From positions 34,132,214 through 34,196,213 of the forward strand of contig CM049320.1 in assembly GCA_026874595.1 (NCBI GenBank): a DNA stretch of 64,000 nucleotides, read 5' to 3'. Shown one piece after another: positions 11,533 through 24,406 of this stretch. Each line of letters starts with the position of its first letter. Position 1 is the stretch's first letter. Position numbers and translations under genes: made by a program. Below the pieces are notes generated by a model that saw nothing but the letters and a program-made list of their open reading frames with translations, searched no databases and had not been told where the DNA came from. This DNA is from Sipunculus nudus (lineage: Eukaryota > Annelida > Sipuncula > Golfingiida > Sipunculidae).

Positions 11533-14500
11533 TTAGGATGCATACAGCACTCGATTAACCTCTGAGATGTCAAGGTCACCTATAGGAGGGACAGCACCCT
11601 GTGGAAGATGTTCTGTCACAACTGGTCTCGCATTTTTATCTGAAATATAAAATTTACATTAATTAATGCCCTGCGGCCTCTGGGTAAAATTGTTTTAATT
11701 AGTTTTGGGTATATTTAAGTCTTTAAAAGCACTTAATTTAAGCAGATTTTGAAAATCACAAAGTTTTCAAAAACAATATTGCAGAGATTTTTATCAGCTT
11801 TCCGAATATGTACATGTCAAGACGTCATAAAGCAACAGTTTAGCTAATACATGTACATGTATTAAGGAAAAACAGAAACAATATGTAGACAAAGACTTCT
11901 TGGACAGTTATGACACATTCACTTGTTACAGTAACACAGATCTCCTAATTTTTAAGGTTTGGATAATTGTAAAGAGTCCTTGTAATTAGCAGTAATTTCT
12001 TACAAAACTTCAAGTAACTGAATGTAATTTGATATTTGGCATAATTTAGTTACAAGTAATTGTAATTGTGATAATGGAAGCATGTGCTAACCCCCTGTCA
12101 TCTAGTCAGAAACTGGAATTGAATTCTGCAGATGTACATATTTAGTTAAGCTAGTACTAAACTAGAATATCCGCAGAAGCTGACAAAAGCCCTCAGCCAA
12201 AAGAACAGTGTTTATAGGTTGTAACAGTAACAAGTACAAAATATTTGTTCTCTCATGGATGTATATCTGTATATGTCTCAGTTATAAATTTAAACTCAAG
12301 AGGAATGTACCATGTTTCATAACAATCCACCATATGCTTTTAGAAGATATTCTACTCACACGGCCAAAGTTGAAAAATCCTATAAAAATTCATTAAAATC
12401 AGAAATTGTAGGTAGTGCCCCCAAACTTGTGCAGCAGGTACAGACCATCAGTCCCAATTATCATAGTAAGTTTTGTGAAAATCCACCTAATGGTCTCTGA
12501 GAATTAAGCTTCTAAGTGTTTTTCTATAATCAGCTCTAAAACGTAGAAAATTAGGTCAAGGTGACCAATATTCGAACTTGACTGAGATTTTGTCAATAAA
12601 CATCTTCACCGAAGAAATAAAATTCCTACAGTAAATCCTCTTAGAGATATCTCGCTCACAAGACCAAAGTTGAAAAATCCGATAAAAATTCATTAAAAAT
12701 CAGAAATTGTAGGTGGCGCCACCAAACTTGTGCAGCAGGTACAGACTATCAGTCCCAATGACCATAGTAAGCTGTGTGAAAATTCACCCAATTGTTCCTG
12801 AGAAATAAACTTCTTAGTGTTTTTCTATAATTAGCTCTAAAATGTAGAAAAATAGGTCAAGGTCACCCATTTTTGAACTTGACAAAGAATTTGTCGATAT
12901 ACATCTTCAGCGAAGAAATAATATTCATACGGTGAATCCTTTTAGAGATATCCCACTCACAAGGTAAAAGTTAACGGACGCCGGACGGACGGACAGCTTG
13001 GGTGACGACAATAGCCCATCAGCCTAAGGGCTGAGGGCTAAAAAGCAAAGGAATTTACCTTTACAAATATATTAATAAAGCAAAGAAAAAAGAAAGGATA
13101 TACCTGTGATTGTGTTCACTGAGTTCAGTGGTAGAGTCATTGTGAAGTTGTATGATGCATACAAGGTGATGGCAAACACTCCAGCAACACCTAGCCATGC
13201 TGGGGCCGCTAGAGCCCAGTACCTGGAACAGAGAACAAATATTACAGGGAGTCATAAGAAACAACAGCCATCTAAAAATTCAAATAGGAAAGTCCCACTT
13301 ATGCAATTTTAATTTATTACTTCTATAATCATTCATTACCAAAAGAATACATGCACTGTACTTAATTTATACGCCCAGTGTCTTAGATGGGATGTTTATG
13401 ATATACCCATGCCATGATCTGTCTGTCTGTTCCTTAACTTTTGGTTTAGCTGTGGTAACTTACAATGGCTTTGAGGAATTTCCTGAAACTCACCATATTT
13501 ATTAACCAACAGATTATCTCCCCTGAATTCAATTACGGGAAAAATCCATGCATACTGAATGAGGTCAGAGGTAACCAGGCTACTGTAGGGTGTCACCACA
13601 ATATCTTACCAAGAATATGAAGGATATTGATGAAACTCAGCAGAAATATAAACCAATATAATATCTTGCCTAAGTCTGAAAAAAAATGATTATCCCGGCA
13701 TTTTTTGCTGTGGGGTCTTCGTTTTGTCCCCATAGTCCCTGCCAATTTTTGAACATGCTCAAAAAAAAACACTGTAAGGTTGCCACAAAAATATTGCCAT
13801 AGCTTCGGCTAACACACTGTGCACAGGGTCGCTGTGGGTGCTCCCACAGGACTCTGGGACTGCAGCAAGGTCACTCAATGAGCGCCAAGCATTACAGTGG
13901 AGGTGCCAAGAATCTCAAGCCTAACTGACCACACTGTCATCTCACTCAAAGACTTTGTGCAGATGCTTTGGACGCAATGGCAGCATCCTAGCAACACTGT
14001 GCCATCCTAGATAACAGGAGCATTGTTGTACTGTCACAGGATGTCACGCTGTGTGCACCACTCTGGCACTGTAAATGTTATGTCGTGACATGAGCATCAT
14101 GCTGACACACAGGTTGCAGTGGGAACACTACAGAATACCCAGAGGTTGAGGAAATTTGGCAATAATTAAAATTTCTATGTTCTGATAGAGTGCAGTAGGG
14201 TTCCCATTGTAGTGACACTGAGTGCATTTTTCTTCTGATTATCTGATTATACAGCGACCTGGTTGATATTTTATGTCACCGTGGTCACAGTGAGATTGCC
14301 ATTGTGTGTGATGGGGAACTTCCGGCATAGTTATACAGCAGCCATTTTACTTACCTAGGTATGTCTGATTGTATTCCACGTTTCGTTTTCCTTTAAATAA
14401 ATGGCAGTCTTGATTATGGTGAGAGTATGGGTTTTAATTAAATTTAGCTAAAACAGGCTTTTTGTGTTTCTTTAGACTATTTAAGCAGACATTGTCCAGT

Positions 14501-17500
14501 CCAAATTATCAGCAGGATTAGAAAATCATAATGAGTGCAAGTGTCTTATTTTACTGTACACCCGTCAAGAGTTTAAAATGTTTATTGAACTTACTTTTGT
14601 GGCAGATAGGTCAGTCCAACCGCATTAAGCCAAGAATCAGGTACATATGCCCACACCAAGTATACACCTGCAGTTATAAATACACAAAGTGTCACATACA
14701 GACAAAACATAGCTGAAAAGATCAGCATCAATTGCTGGAGCAATGGTTAATATGGAACAGAGCTTTGTCCAAAGAACAGACAAAACCAGAGTTCTTGGAT
14801 GCAATGCTTTGATAAATACATGCTTTTCAGTGATATCACTAAAAATGGGATAATAAATATATACATATATACTTTAAAAAGTGATTAGTTTCAAAATAAT
14901 ACTCAGATAAAAAAAAAATGACCATAGAGCACACTTTTTGCTAAAACAAGTTTTTTATTTGTACAATCTCCAGTTCTCCTCAGTTGTTTAAAATGCAATA
15001 TATTCTTATTGCCAATATTTAGCCACCAAGGGTTAGATATATCTGATATTATATTTTAGTCACTACTCCACCTATGCATTTGGGTGGGATTATAAGCTCC
15101 ATACAATCTGTATCTGAAATTTAAGGGAGAAAATCCATTATAATCTCTGGTATATCATTTTATTTATGTATATATGCTGTGGAAATTAATTCAACAGTGT
15201 TTACAGGGACAAAACATGCCGTTGCCAAAGTTGGACAAAATTTAATGTATTGATTTTTTATTTATGCTAATAACTTGAAAAATTTGAAAAATTCAGATCT
15301 AATTTTGGGTAAACAATTGAATCTTGAATAAATAAAGTTATATTGCTTTAAAAAAAAAGTCTCCAGCTTCAGCAATTCTCATGTTAAGTGAGTGAATATA
15401 ATTCCTGATTCTTTAAAAATTGCATTATATCAGGGCCCATAACTTCAAAACAATACACAATACTGACCTAAATTTTGGCAAGTTAATAGAAAATATATGG
15501 AAGAATATGAATACTAAATATGATCAAAAACAGATCAGTGGTCTTGAAATGTAACAGTGGCTTTTTTATGGAAAACAAAGGTTTTCCTTAATATCTCGAA
15601 GGAAAGAAGTCCTAGTGACGCAATTTTTGGTATGGTAGAAGATGTTAGGGACATCTAACTGATTTGCAAAATTTTGGTTACGAAGGGCCAACGGTTTTAA
15701 AACGTGCCCTGTTAATGGACAGATGGACGGCCCGACGGACATAGGACTACTACTATAGCTCAGATGACTTAGAGTCAGTTAATTACACATTTATTTTCCC
15801 CTTTCTGTCCTAGGGGAATGAGTTTTGGCATATTTGACATGCAAAAAATTATTCCCTAAAAATCAGGTGGACAAGTGGAACAGATTATAGCCTTTGCTAC
15901 ACTGTCACTGGCTACAGCAACAATAAGCAGACAGAACTATAGCCAGATTTAATCGGACTGAATATTATAAGGCCCTGCCATATATAAAGTCGGATAGACA
16001 TACAGAGAGAGTTTCTATAATAAAAGCCATGGTAGATGCAAAGGATCCATTGCATCATCTTTGACTGCCTGTGAACTACCTAACAACAAGACACAGGATT
16101 ACACTGTTTTGACACCAATAAGTATGTGTTTCATGGTTTGGATGGTTACTATAATTTAACTTTGATCTTCATTTTCAAACATTTACTGACCTTTTTATCA
16201 GAGGCATATCAGCAAGTTTAGTAGGGACAGACAAGAACAGTTGTATGGGCACTTGAATACCTCACTGGGAGCCTTGCTAAATCGAGGGACAGATAACCAC
16301 AATTTTGTTACATTTTGTTTAAACAAGCCCACTCTGTAGAGTGACACGCAGGCATGAGGTAATAAACATCTGGTTTATAAATGGCATACGGTGGTGTGTA
16401 GTCTAAGGGTTATATTCTGGAAACTCTCAATGTATGGCTATCAAACTCAATATATGGCAGGACCAGATAATATTGAGTCCAATTTAATTGGGCTAACAGA
16501 ACTATAGTCTATTCCACAACCCCTGTCTACCTGTTTTTTTGCAGTTATATCTCCACACAAGACAAACTTGACAAAAAAACTTGCACCAATGACAGAAAGA
16601 GGAAAATGCATAATTTTTGGTACCCTACCTGCTTCCGATATAAATATTATTCCGTTATGGATTGGTTAACATGTCACAGTTTCGTATATATAACCATTGT
16701 TCATGGTGTCTCTTACAAAAGACCACTCTTGATTAAGCTTGAATGTGTATATGAAATAATGTGACATAACAAGGGGTCATCAGCTGTTGATTATTGGTCC
16801 CGTGAATATGGCTGTCTCTGTTGTGCATCACGTCTATTATGACGTCATCACTGTTCCCTGCCATGCCCTTTTCATAGACTGGTGGCAAGATGGGTACGAT
16901 TATCGAACGCCTCATGCACCGCATTTTGAGCGAAACTACAGATAGTACACATTAAATGTTCCAATAATAGATCTTACTAAAATGCTCCTTTGTAGGTTAA
17001 TTGCATCCAATATTCGTCTCATGTATGTCTTTCTCTGTAATAATATACACTTTATCCTTTGTTCACATGATTCTATATGCTCATATTCGATCGTGCGTAA
17101 GGTGTTTGACAATCGCTCTGCAAGATGTCATTAGGGATAAGAGGTGGACAGGGTAGTGGAACGTATTATAGTTTAGTAGTTGCTCATTAACTGGTTTTAA
17201 ATTATTTACAGGATAATGACATAAAGTGGGCTATTATTTCAATAAAAGTTTTTTTCTGAGATAATTACGTATCTTCCTCTTTCTGCCCCAGACTATAACA
17301 TGCATGTACTCTCAGATATACACCATTACATGTAGTCCGTTTCACCACCTGCTGTCCACCTGGTTTTTGTAGATGATTTGCTTATAAGTTTATATTTTTC
17401 AATAATTTCCAAGAAAACAGTATATGGAAGTGACAACCTAATATGGCAATTAAGAATTTTACTGTAAATCCCCCGTTTATGTTTCACAACATTTTAGTCT

Positions 17501-18430
17501 CTTTATCATGATCTGGCAGATATTATGTGTCCCTCCATAAGCAGCCATCTTTGTTTTAGCTGGTTATATTTTTTAGAGTGTTTACATGAGATCATCCAAT
17601 CAGCAGCTTTCAGTTGAGGTTGTTTTTGCATGTGACCAGTGACCTTGACCGCCATAAGTGGTAGGGCTGAAACGGGTACAAAATTTTGGACTTGAGTACC
17701 CGATAGGCATTACCCGACTCGGACTCGAGTACTCGTTACCATGGCAACGCTGTGAAGATAAAACGAACATCTGTTTACCGATGCAAAATATGCATAAATT
17801 TGACTTAGTGACGGCTTAACTTTTTTGCAACGAAGGAATAGATATATGTCATAATAAGACCTCGGTTAATTTGAATAGCATATGTTTAGAGCCCTATGCC
17901 AGGCTACGACAAAGGATTAATAATCTTACAGACTGTCCTTAAATTTGCAGTAATATACATATATGCATGTACATACAAGAGTACTCGAGTCCAAATTTTG
18001 GACTCGAGTACTCGGTAAGTATTACCCTGACTCGAGTACTCGAGTACTCCTTTCAGCCCTAATAAGTGGGTCTGATATGTTGTAAAATGTAGACTGATTT
18101 CTCATATTTTCAGAAAATTCTGTTTCTCAAATAAGGCGTAAGTTAGGTATTTAGTTACCTTGTTGAAAATTAGATTCTTTAATCCTCTGCTCTACACTTT
18201 AATTGTTTTCCTTGAAATGTAAATAATAAAAATTTTCATACCAAAAAACAAGTGGACATGAGGGGATGAAACGGACTTTAACATTTTATAGTCACTCTTG
18301 CTGGAAATCGGCTATAGTAGTTAAAACTAAACAAAGGCGTTTACATACCCAGTCCAATATAGGCGCCTAGATATAACACAAAACCGTTTATGGCTCTCTC
18401 TGGAGTCGGAGATGGCGAATGTTCAGGCAT
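11533..18430 (-). CDS. PIGP: PIG-P: GPI-GlcNAc transferase subunit P, complete, four exons
   Basis: Coding exons on the minus strand are 18430-18349, 14667-14595, 13222-13104 and 11639-11533 (82+73+119+107 = 381 nt, 126 aa plus TAA). Junctions are canonical (CTGG/GTATG, TGCAG/GTGTA, CAAAA/GTAAG, TTCCAG/GTACT, ACAG/GTATA, TTTCAG/ATAAA) and phases 1, 2, 1 agree. The N-terminus [20 protein letters not shown], then [31 protein letters not shown] and [14 protein letters not shown] fit the PIG-P family closely. Two hydrophobic spans lie at about residues 14-35 and 54-78. Family knowledge: PIG-P is a small two-pass ER membrane subunit of the complex that adds GlcNAc to phosphatidylinositol, the first step of GPI-anchor synthesis. 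The start is supported by an in-frame TGA 45 bases upstream in the contiguous sequence. The length is close to known family members. Introns 1-3 are full of repeats. Confidence 0.93.
12310..13030 (+). repeat. C-family repeat, ~300-bp direct duplication in PIG-P intron 3
   Basis: The block CCAAAGTTGAAAAATCC.ATAAAAATT... occurs at about 12363 and again at 12663. It is followed both times by CAGAAATTGTAGGT, CTTGTGCAGCAGGTACAGAC and CTATAAT.AGCTCTAAAA. A third, truncated start near 12960 runs into GGACGCCGGACGGACGGACAG. The second unit holds GGTGGCGCCACC, the palindrome also found in the A and B families. Confidence 0.85.
15540..15785 (-). repeat. S-family repeat fragment, inverted, in PIG-P intron 1
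   Basis: Reverse complement of the S-family head. It contains, in reverse, the palindromic TAGCTCAGATGACTTAGAGTCA segment, GGACGG..CGACGGACAT, CATCTAACTG..TTGCA and TATCTCGAAGGAAAGAAGTCC. Only the 5' part of the family is present. Confidence 0.7.
15840..16548. mobile_element. Foldback element in PIG-P intron 1
   Basis: Long imperfect inverted repeats: the left arm (about 15862-15990) has CAGGTGGACAAGTGGAACAG, ACAGAACTATAGCC, TTTAATCGGACTGAATATTAT and GGCCCTGCCATATAT. The right arm (about 16442-16545), reverse-complemented, gives CAGGTAGACAGG, GGAATAGACTATAGTTCTGT, AATTAAATTGGACTCAATATT and GGTCCTGCCATATAT. The interior of about 450 bp is non-coding. Shorter related pieces lie at 17143-17375 and 18237-18300. 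Confidence 0.7.
17143..17378. repeat. Short foldback related to the 15.8-16.5 kb element
   Basis: AGGTGGACAGGGTAGTGGAACG at the left is matched inversely by CCACCTGCTGTCCACCTGG at the right (about 17345-17365). Confidence 0.55.
17654..18069. mobile_element. Non-autonomous hAT-like element, 400 bp, with 8-bp target duplication
   Basis: The element spans 17662-18061. It begins TAGGGCTGAAAC and ends TTTCAGCCCTA, and it is flanked on both sides by ATAAGTGG (17654-17661 and 18062-18069). Both ends carry repeated GACTCGAGTACTCG motifs, so they can pair far beyond the 11-bp tip. An 8-bp duplication and a TAGGG-type tip are usual for hAT transposons (family knowledge). No transposase frame is present, so it needs one in trans. 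It lies in PIG-P intron 1. Confidence 0.88.
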
Positions 18431-18547
18431 TCCTGCCGATAGTTCCGCGGTTAATGTCTGATGAAAAACACATCAACTTCCAAGTCTCTCAGCTGTCAAA
18501 TCCTGGCTTGGTGTCACGTCCGTGGTTACAAGTAGTCTCGCTTATCC

Positions 18548-18728
18548 GGGTCTGTCTAAAACGCGGAGAATTCGCGGAGAGATGGAGAATTCGCGGAGAA
18601 TTTGCGGAGAGTTTTTATATGCAATGATACTTTCAAATACACTTTAAAATCACTTAAAATCTCCAACTATATTACACTTAACATTTTTGCGCACTGTTAA
18701 ATTACCGAAATAATTGAAAAATCTGTAT
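18548..18728 (+). repeat. Left terminal inverted repeat of the 9.3-kb element
   Basis: About 181 bp, GC-rich at the tip with three GGAGAATT[C/T][G]CGG-like units, then AT-rich. Imperfect inverted copy at the right end. Arms differ by scattered substitutions and an 11-bp indel, so the insertion is not brand-new, although its target duplication is still perfect. Confidence 0.88.
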
Positions 18729-19189
18729 ATAACTGAGCATTTTATGCTTAACAATGTGGACTCATGCACCCCCAGGTGAATGTGTTACGTAAAATGTAAT
18801 ACCCGTCTGAGTCACCAGCTGACACTGACAGATCTTTAGACGAAACCGCAACACTCTTAAATTAATTTTCAACAGTTTATTGTGCAAACCATAACAAAAC
18901 CATGCAGGTGTATCAAATTTAAAGGTGGTGAACGAAATATATAATATAAGAAATTAATCATATACTTTTGCCTACAGTTATTGATAGATAAAAAACACTA
19001 TTACCATTTAGAGTGAATTAATGGACCCAATTTACATGCACAAATAAAAATGAAACACAAACATTTTACTTTTTACACAAACAATGAGTGTACCTTTAAG
19101 CTAATGAATCAACTTGGCTTAAGGATTAAATAAAATAAAAGAAAAATAGAAAACATATATTGTGATTACAGTTAAGAATTATATTTTTT

Positions 19190-19640
19190 TACCCAGACAG
19201 CAGCCCCCAGTGGGCCCCATATGTGGTTGTCATGGGCTAGCCCAGTGGGCTAGACATGGCAAGCCACATGGGATCCCATGAAAATTGCACCCATTGCCCT
19301 AATGGGGTCCCACGTGGTTAGCACATGGGGTGACACATGGGCATGACATGGGCCCCACATGGGCTCCTCTGGTACTGACAATGCCTTTCTTTTTACACAT
19401 GGGCCCCACACGGGGCCCTCTTGGACTAAGGAAATATTTTCATTCTCACACGTGGGTCCCACATGGGAACCATTAGTACTGACCCATCTCACACAAGGGT
19501 TCCACATGGGCCCCTTCTCTACTGACTCTCTGTCACACATGGGCTCCACATGGGCCCCTTCTGTTCTGACCATCTCTCACACATGGGCTCCTAGTGGGCC
19601 CCTACTGTACTGATTTCCTCTCACATATAGGTTCCACGTG
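19190..19640 (+). repeat. Left subterminal CCCATGTGGG-type array
   Basis: GC-rich degenerate repeat built on CACATGGGCCCC and its complement, with units of about 50-60 bp (CACATGGG..CCCCTTCT.TACTGAC.CTCTCT). Frames on both strands stay open (about 19250-19573 minus, 19359-19613 plus) and read as HMGP/HVGP-rich strings. I treat these as repeat artefacts. A counterpart lies at 26470-27040 near the other end. Confidence 0.75.
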
Positions 19641-20737
19641 TCCTTGTTGTACCCACTCTCTTCTTTGAGCCTCTTTATCATTTTTATGGTGTGGCTAACA
19701 CAATGATGATGGTTACCATGTAAAAATATATATTTTTTTTTGTAAAAATGTGTTAAACTTTGATGTGAACATGAAACAAATCTAATTGATTCACATTCAT
19801 TTCACAAGTTAACCATGTGTCAGTTACAGGACAGTCAAGTTCCTTGTTTCTGATTTCTTAAGTTGGTCTTTTGATGACCTCATATTAAAATGAAATTATA
19901 ACAACAACAAACCAATATATCAGAGATAATTATATTTATTCATCATACTGTCAAATTTTTACTTTTTTTCTGTCCCTTGAGTTCATCAGTCACATTTGTA
20001 ATAGATCATTAATGTTGCTCTGCGTTATCCATCATGTACGGTCATTCATACAAACTGCACCTGAAATAACAAGATAGAAGTATCTGATTGTATTATCAAA
20101 GATTAAAACTTTGTTTTAAATTCCTGCAAATTACAGTCAAGTAATTAAATAATCAAGTAACCGTTACCAAATTAGACTAATTTATATACACAAGCCACAT
20201 CAGCCCTTGGTATTCTGAGAAATCAAGATATCAAGAGATTATATAATCATTAACGTATGTATATTTGAAATAATAAAAATATTATAATTGCATGAATAAT
20301 AATATAAGGACTATATATTCTCTGTGTGGTGGCATTGTCCATGTACTTCACATTTTTTACAATTTACGACCTCTTCATAACCTTTTTTTTTTATTAAAAA
20401 GTGATAGAGTTCACGTTGTATTTTGAAACAATGTATTGATTTATATATTTATAGGCATAGTGGAACAGATCACACACATCCTCATAGATTTTGAAATTAG
20501 ACAAAAAACTAGATGTGGCCAGACAATGGTCTTCAGAGGGCACCGCGTTTCTGCTAGTGCTGAACTAGTTTACATATGGGTGAAAAATTAAGTTAAATTT
20601 GAAAAATATAACAACTTGAAACAGAAACAGGTTTTAATCCATATGCATGAGGGGAAAAATCCTACTGGATCAAATGATATTAAAGAGGATATGTCTGAAA
20701 TAATGTGTGCATTAGAAAATCACCGAATGTAGTCTGT

Positions 20738-21030
20738 TAGCCATATTTGATTTTGAGCAAGTCTGTAATTCAAGTCTGGAGCCCTCATAGGCACCAATGA
20801 TGCCTGTGAAACTGGGAAAGTTGCAGTAGGTTGTTGTTGAGTTATCGCTTGCAAATAAAAAACAGGGATCGGGCTGTGGCAGCCATATTCGATTTCCAAC
20901 AGTTCTATTATTCAATAGGTCTGGAGCCCTCATATGTACAAACTATTCCTGTAAATTTGTGAAAGCTGAAGTATGTTGTTATTGAGTTATCGTGCGCGAA
21001 AGAAAATCAGCGATCTTCTGTGGCAGCCAT
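20738..21030 (-). repeat. Tandem duplication, ~143-bp unit, inside the element
   Basis: Two copies of a unit beginning AGCCATATT.GATTT, with GTCTGGAGCCCTCATA, CTGTGAAACTGGGAAAG / TGTAAATTTGTGAAAG, and GTTGTT.TTGAGTTATCG in register at 20738 and 20880. A third start is at 21024. The open frame 20712-20933 (minus) crosses it and is not conserved between copies. Confidence 0.7.
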
Positions 21031-22802
21031 TTTGCAATTCGTATTGGGATCAACGTTTTTAAGTGTGGACTATGTGGTAGTAAATAGTGGTATAATTAGC
21101 GGATAGATAATGAAGAATTGTTGTTTTGTGAAAAGAAGGGCCCTTTCATATAATGACAACCAGCGTGCACTGACCGAATATAAGTATACTCATTGCATTA
21201 CATTAGTAGTGCTTGAAATTTAGTTCTCATAGGTGCTCCTACATAACAGCTATGTTTTAGTGCATTAATCATTGTTACAGCAGCAAAATAAATCAAACAA
21301 ACTGATTTTCAGCCAACAGTGTTTGTTGTCATCCAGCAGTAACATACATATCCATGAAATAGAAATCAGGCCTTCCGTGTAGTGACTGAGCCATTAAAAC
21401 CAGTCATTACATAGAATGCCTGAAAATTTAAGTCATTTCTTGAAATGCCTGAGTTAATCAGTCATTACGTGTAATCTACAGTTAAGCAGGTGAACAGCTA
21501 GCTTTAAATATTTATCCCTTTAAAATTCATGTCTTTTTGTAAAGATTTGTCATAGCGTATGAACTCGGTCGATCTGTGTTGGAGAGTTTTGGACCCTCAT
21601 GCAATTCTACAGCTAAAATTCTTACCTCTGACGACTACCAGGGGTTATAAGGTAGAGACTGCCACTTTCTTGGTCGGTGTCACAACCGGCTTCAGGTTCG
21701 CCGTATATGGTGTTGTTGGGGACCGATTGTTGCGGTGTTGAATGAAATAATCCTCCCGAAATTGTCTTTCTACTTGGTTCACTCCTTATAAGTAAGCTTT
21801 AGCTCTGAAATAAAATAAAATTACAGGGTCACATGGTTAATTGTAACCAAAAAATTTGAAAAAAAGGAACAGGTGTTATCAAATATCCTATATGGACCCG
21901 GAATTAAATGTAGATACTGTATTGTAATTGTTGAAAGAAATAGAGTGTTAGTCCGACATTCACTGAAAACACCATTGCCAAACAATTTAATAAAAGGGAC
22001 TGATGTTCATATATATTTGTTTTTCTAATTCATTTGTAAGCTAGCAACTATGATAAATTTACATGAAATACAGTCATTAATATAGTGATTAATGTCCATT
22101 ATAATATATGTTTGTTTGCAATAGAAATCATAACTGTTGCATGCATGATATATATGTCAACTTAAACTTAACTTTAACGTTATATACTTTTTAACTGTAA
22201 AAAGTTGTAATATTTGTAAATTAATCTCTTATAACTTCTTCTATAAACATATTGTTAATATACATTTATTGTACAAATTTAATATTAAGACATGCACCAG
22301 CATCACTGGGAATGATCGCTTCCACATATTTATTATTTATGTCATTATATCATTTTCTTTTTCACTAAACATGATCACTCAACATATGTAAAATCATGTG
22401 GTCTGGTGGTCCTCTGCAAAAATCCTTTTGTGTATTCTTCACACAAGATTTATACTAAACAGTTAACCTATTCATCACCTGCCATAATCAAAATAATTTA
22501 TGGTTACGTTACATATACACAATATGTTAACCACTAGACCGCTTACCCGGGAATTCTTGATGCTCTTTTTATGTTATGCTGGTGTTCTCCTCTTTCTTCA
22601 TGAGCGGCTTCATTATTCTTATGTTTTTCTTCACATTCATCTCCAACTTTGCCTTCATCTCAATAGGGCTTCACAGCATTGATGCCTAGGAGACATCTAC
22701 AAATGAGTTTTCTTTAAGAGAATAATACTTTGGTATAAATGTAGATATCATAAATCGAGTATATATGTATTTGTTCTCAAATTCATCGTAAATATTAAAC
22801 TT

Positions 22803-22869
22803 TACACATATATATGTATATATATATATGTATATATATATTTATATATATGTATATATATATGTATAT

Positions 22870-22914
<45 letters not shown>
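22803..22914. repeat. (TA)n microsatellite with (ATGTA) interruptions
   Basis: About 110 bp of TA repeats, interrupted by TG. Translation products here are simple sequence. Confidence 0.95.
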
Positions 22915-22916
<2 letters not shown>

Positions 22917-23008
22917 CGAAAGTTAAGATAAACAGTGATAGACTTACTAGTTTATTAACACACAGTCTATCTAAAAGGCGTCACTGTTTATCGTAATTTT
23001 CGCTTCAA
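22915..23008. repeat. Hairpin flanked by (TA)n tracts
   Basis: Left arm AGCGAAAGTTAAGATAAACA then GTGA; the right arm read inverted gives AGCGAAAATTACGATAAACA then GTGA, matching at 22 of 24 positions. An inner pair TAGAC/GTCTA extends the stem. TA arrays lie at 22803-22914 and 23041-23094, as if a palindromic insert had landed in a TA tract. Confidence 0.7.
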
Positions 23009-23038
23009 CTACAGACTAACAAGGCTATACCACTTATA

Positions 23039-23040
<2 letters not shown>

Positions 23041-23094
<54 letters not shown>
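23041..23094. repeat. (TA)n microsatellite
   Basis: About 26 TA units. Confidence 0.95.
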
Positions 23095-23096
<2 letters not shown>

Positions 23097-24048
23097 GGTC
23101 TCTGTAACATATTTCAAATACAGTTAAGTATAAGGGTTTTTTAAATAAAGTAATATGTTTCCAGTGTACGTTTATTCAAATCCAGGTTTGTCCAAGTATA
23201 TGTTAATTAAAACTAGGTTATAATACATAATATATAATACAATGTATTTCATAATAAACTCAGAAATGGAACAAAGGTCTTTAGACATTATTATTTACAT
23301 ATTTCATTTCAATGTATAAATATTATATTCTGAATATCAGGAAGGAGAGATGATACATTGACCATCTTCCCTTGCTCAAAAACGGGGGTATACCCTCACC
23401 CCCCTCCCCCATCCCCCCTCCTGTATTGATGCCCCTTCATGGTCTTGTATTGCTAGGGTCAGGACTGTACATTGCCCAGACTTATACATAAATCAACCCT
23501 AAATTGTTTCAGTGTTATATGTTATTCCATATTTGTAGCCATGTTGGTTTATCAAAACTGTCACTTGATTCGCTATAACCTGACATAAACTGTTGCCCTG
23601 AACAGAACATGAGCTAGTAACACAGCTAGAACAAATAACACAGCTCTATGAAGAAAAAAAAATATTTTCAAGTGGATACTCTGAATAATGAACAGTTTTA
23701 TCCTTATATCTTAACTGTACATATGAACATATAATTCATGTACTGACTTACCATATACTGGTGGTTCAGCAAAATCGAGCTCTGTCAGAATGAACTGGAC
23801 CACCTTCACCCACAAAAATTTTTGTCAAAATCTGCTTGAACATCCCTGTGTAGATAAATGCCCAACTGACCCCCACATAACCTTTCTTTGTTGATCTGCT
23901 GGCTGGCGATCTGGTCTGTAACAGCATCTGGTATTACATAATACCCAGATGATGCAGCCTCACTGGCTTGACAGTATATGTTGTAGGCCAGATCCATGTG
24001 CAGTCCAGTTTAATTAGAACTGGCTTAATAGTACAGATCAGGAATGGA

Positions 24049-24085
<37 letters not shown>

Positions 24086-24127
24086 TATAATAAATATATA
24101 TATATGATAAATATATTAATATATATA

Positions 24128-24158
<31 letters not shown>

Positions 24159-24342
24159 CGGAATATATATATATATGGGATAAATAAATAAATATATATA
24201 TGCCAGTAAAAGGGATATATATATATATATATATATAGGGGATAAATATATAAATATATATATATATAAATATGGGATAAATATGATGTATATAAATGAA
24301 AATATGGGATAATATATGTATATATAATGTGGGATAAATACG

Positions 24343-24405
<63 letters not shown>
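24049..24405. repeat. Compound (TA)n array with GATAAATA spacers
   Basis: Several TA tracts separated by GGGATAAATA- and GGAATATA-like spacers, extending about 355 bp. The long minus-strand frames (23934-24437 and 24116-24409) are simple-sequence translation. Confidence 0.9.

Positions 24406-24406
<1 letters not shown>

Noticed and set aside
19250-19613. Overlapping 107-codon (minus) and 84-codon (plus) frames rich in HVGP/HMGP
   Set aside because: Both strands are open because the underlying CCCATGTGGG repeat is self-complementary and stop-free. The periodicity follows the DNA repeat.
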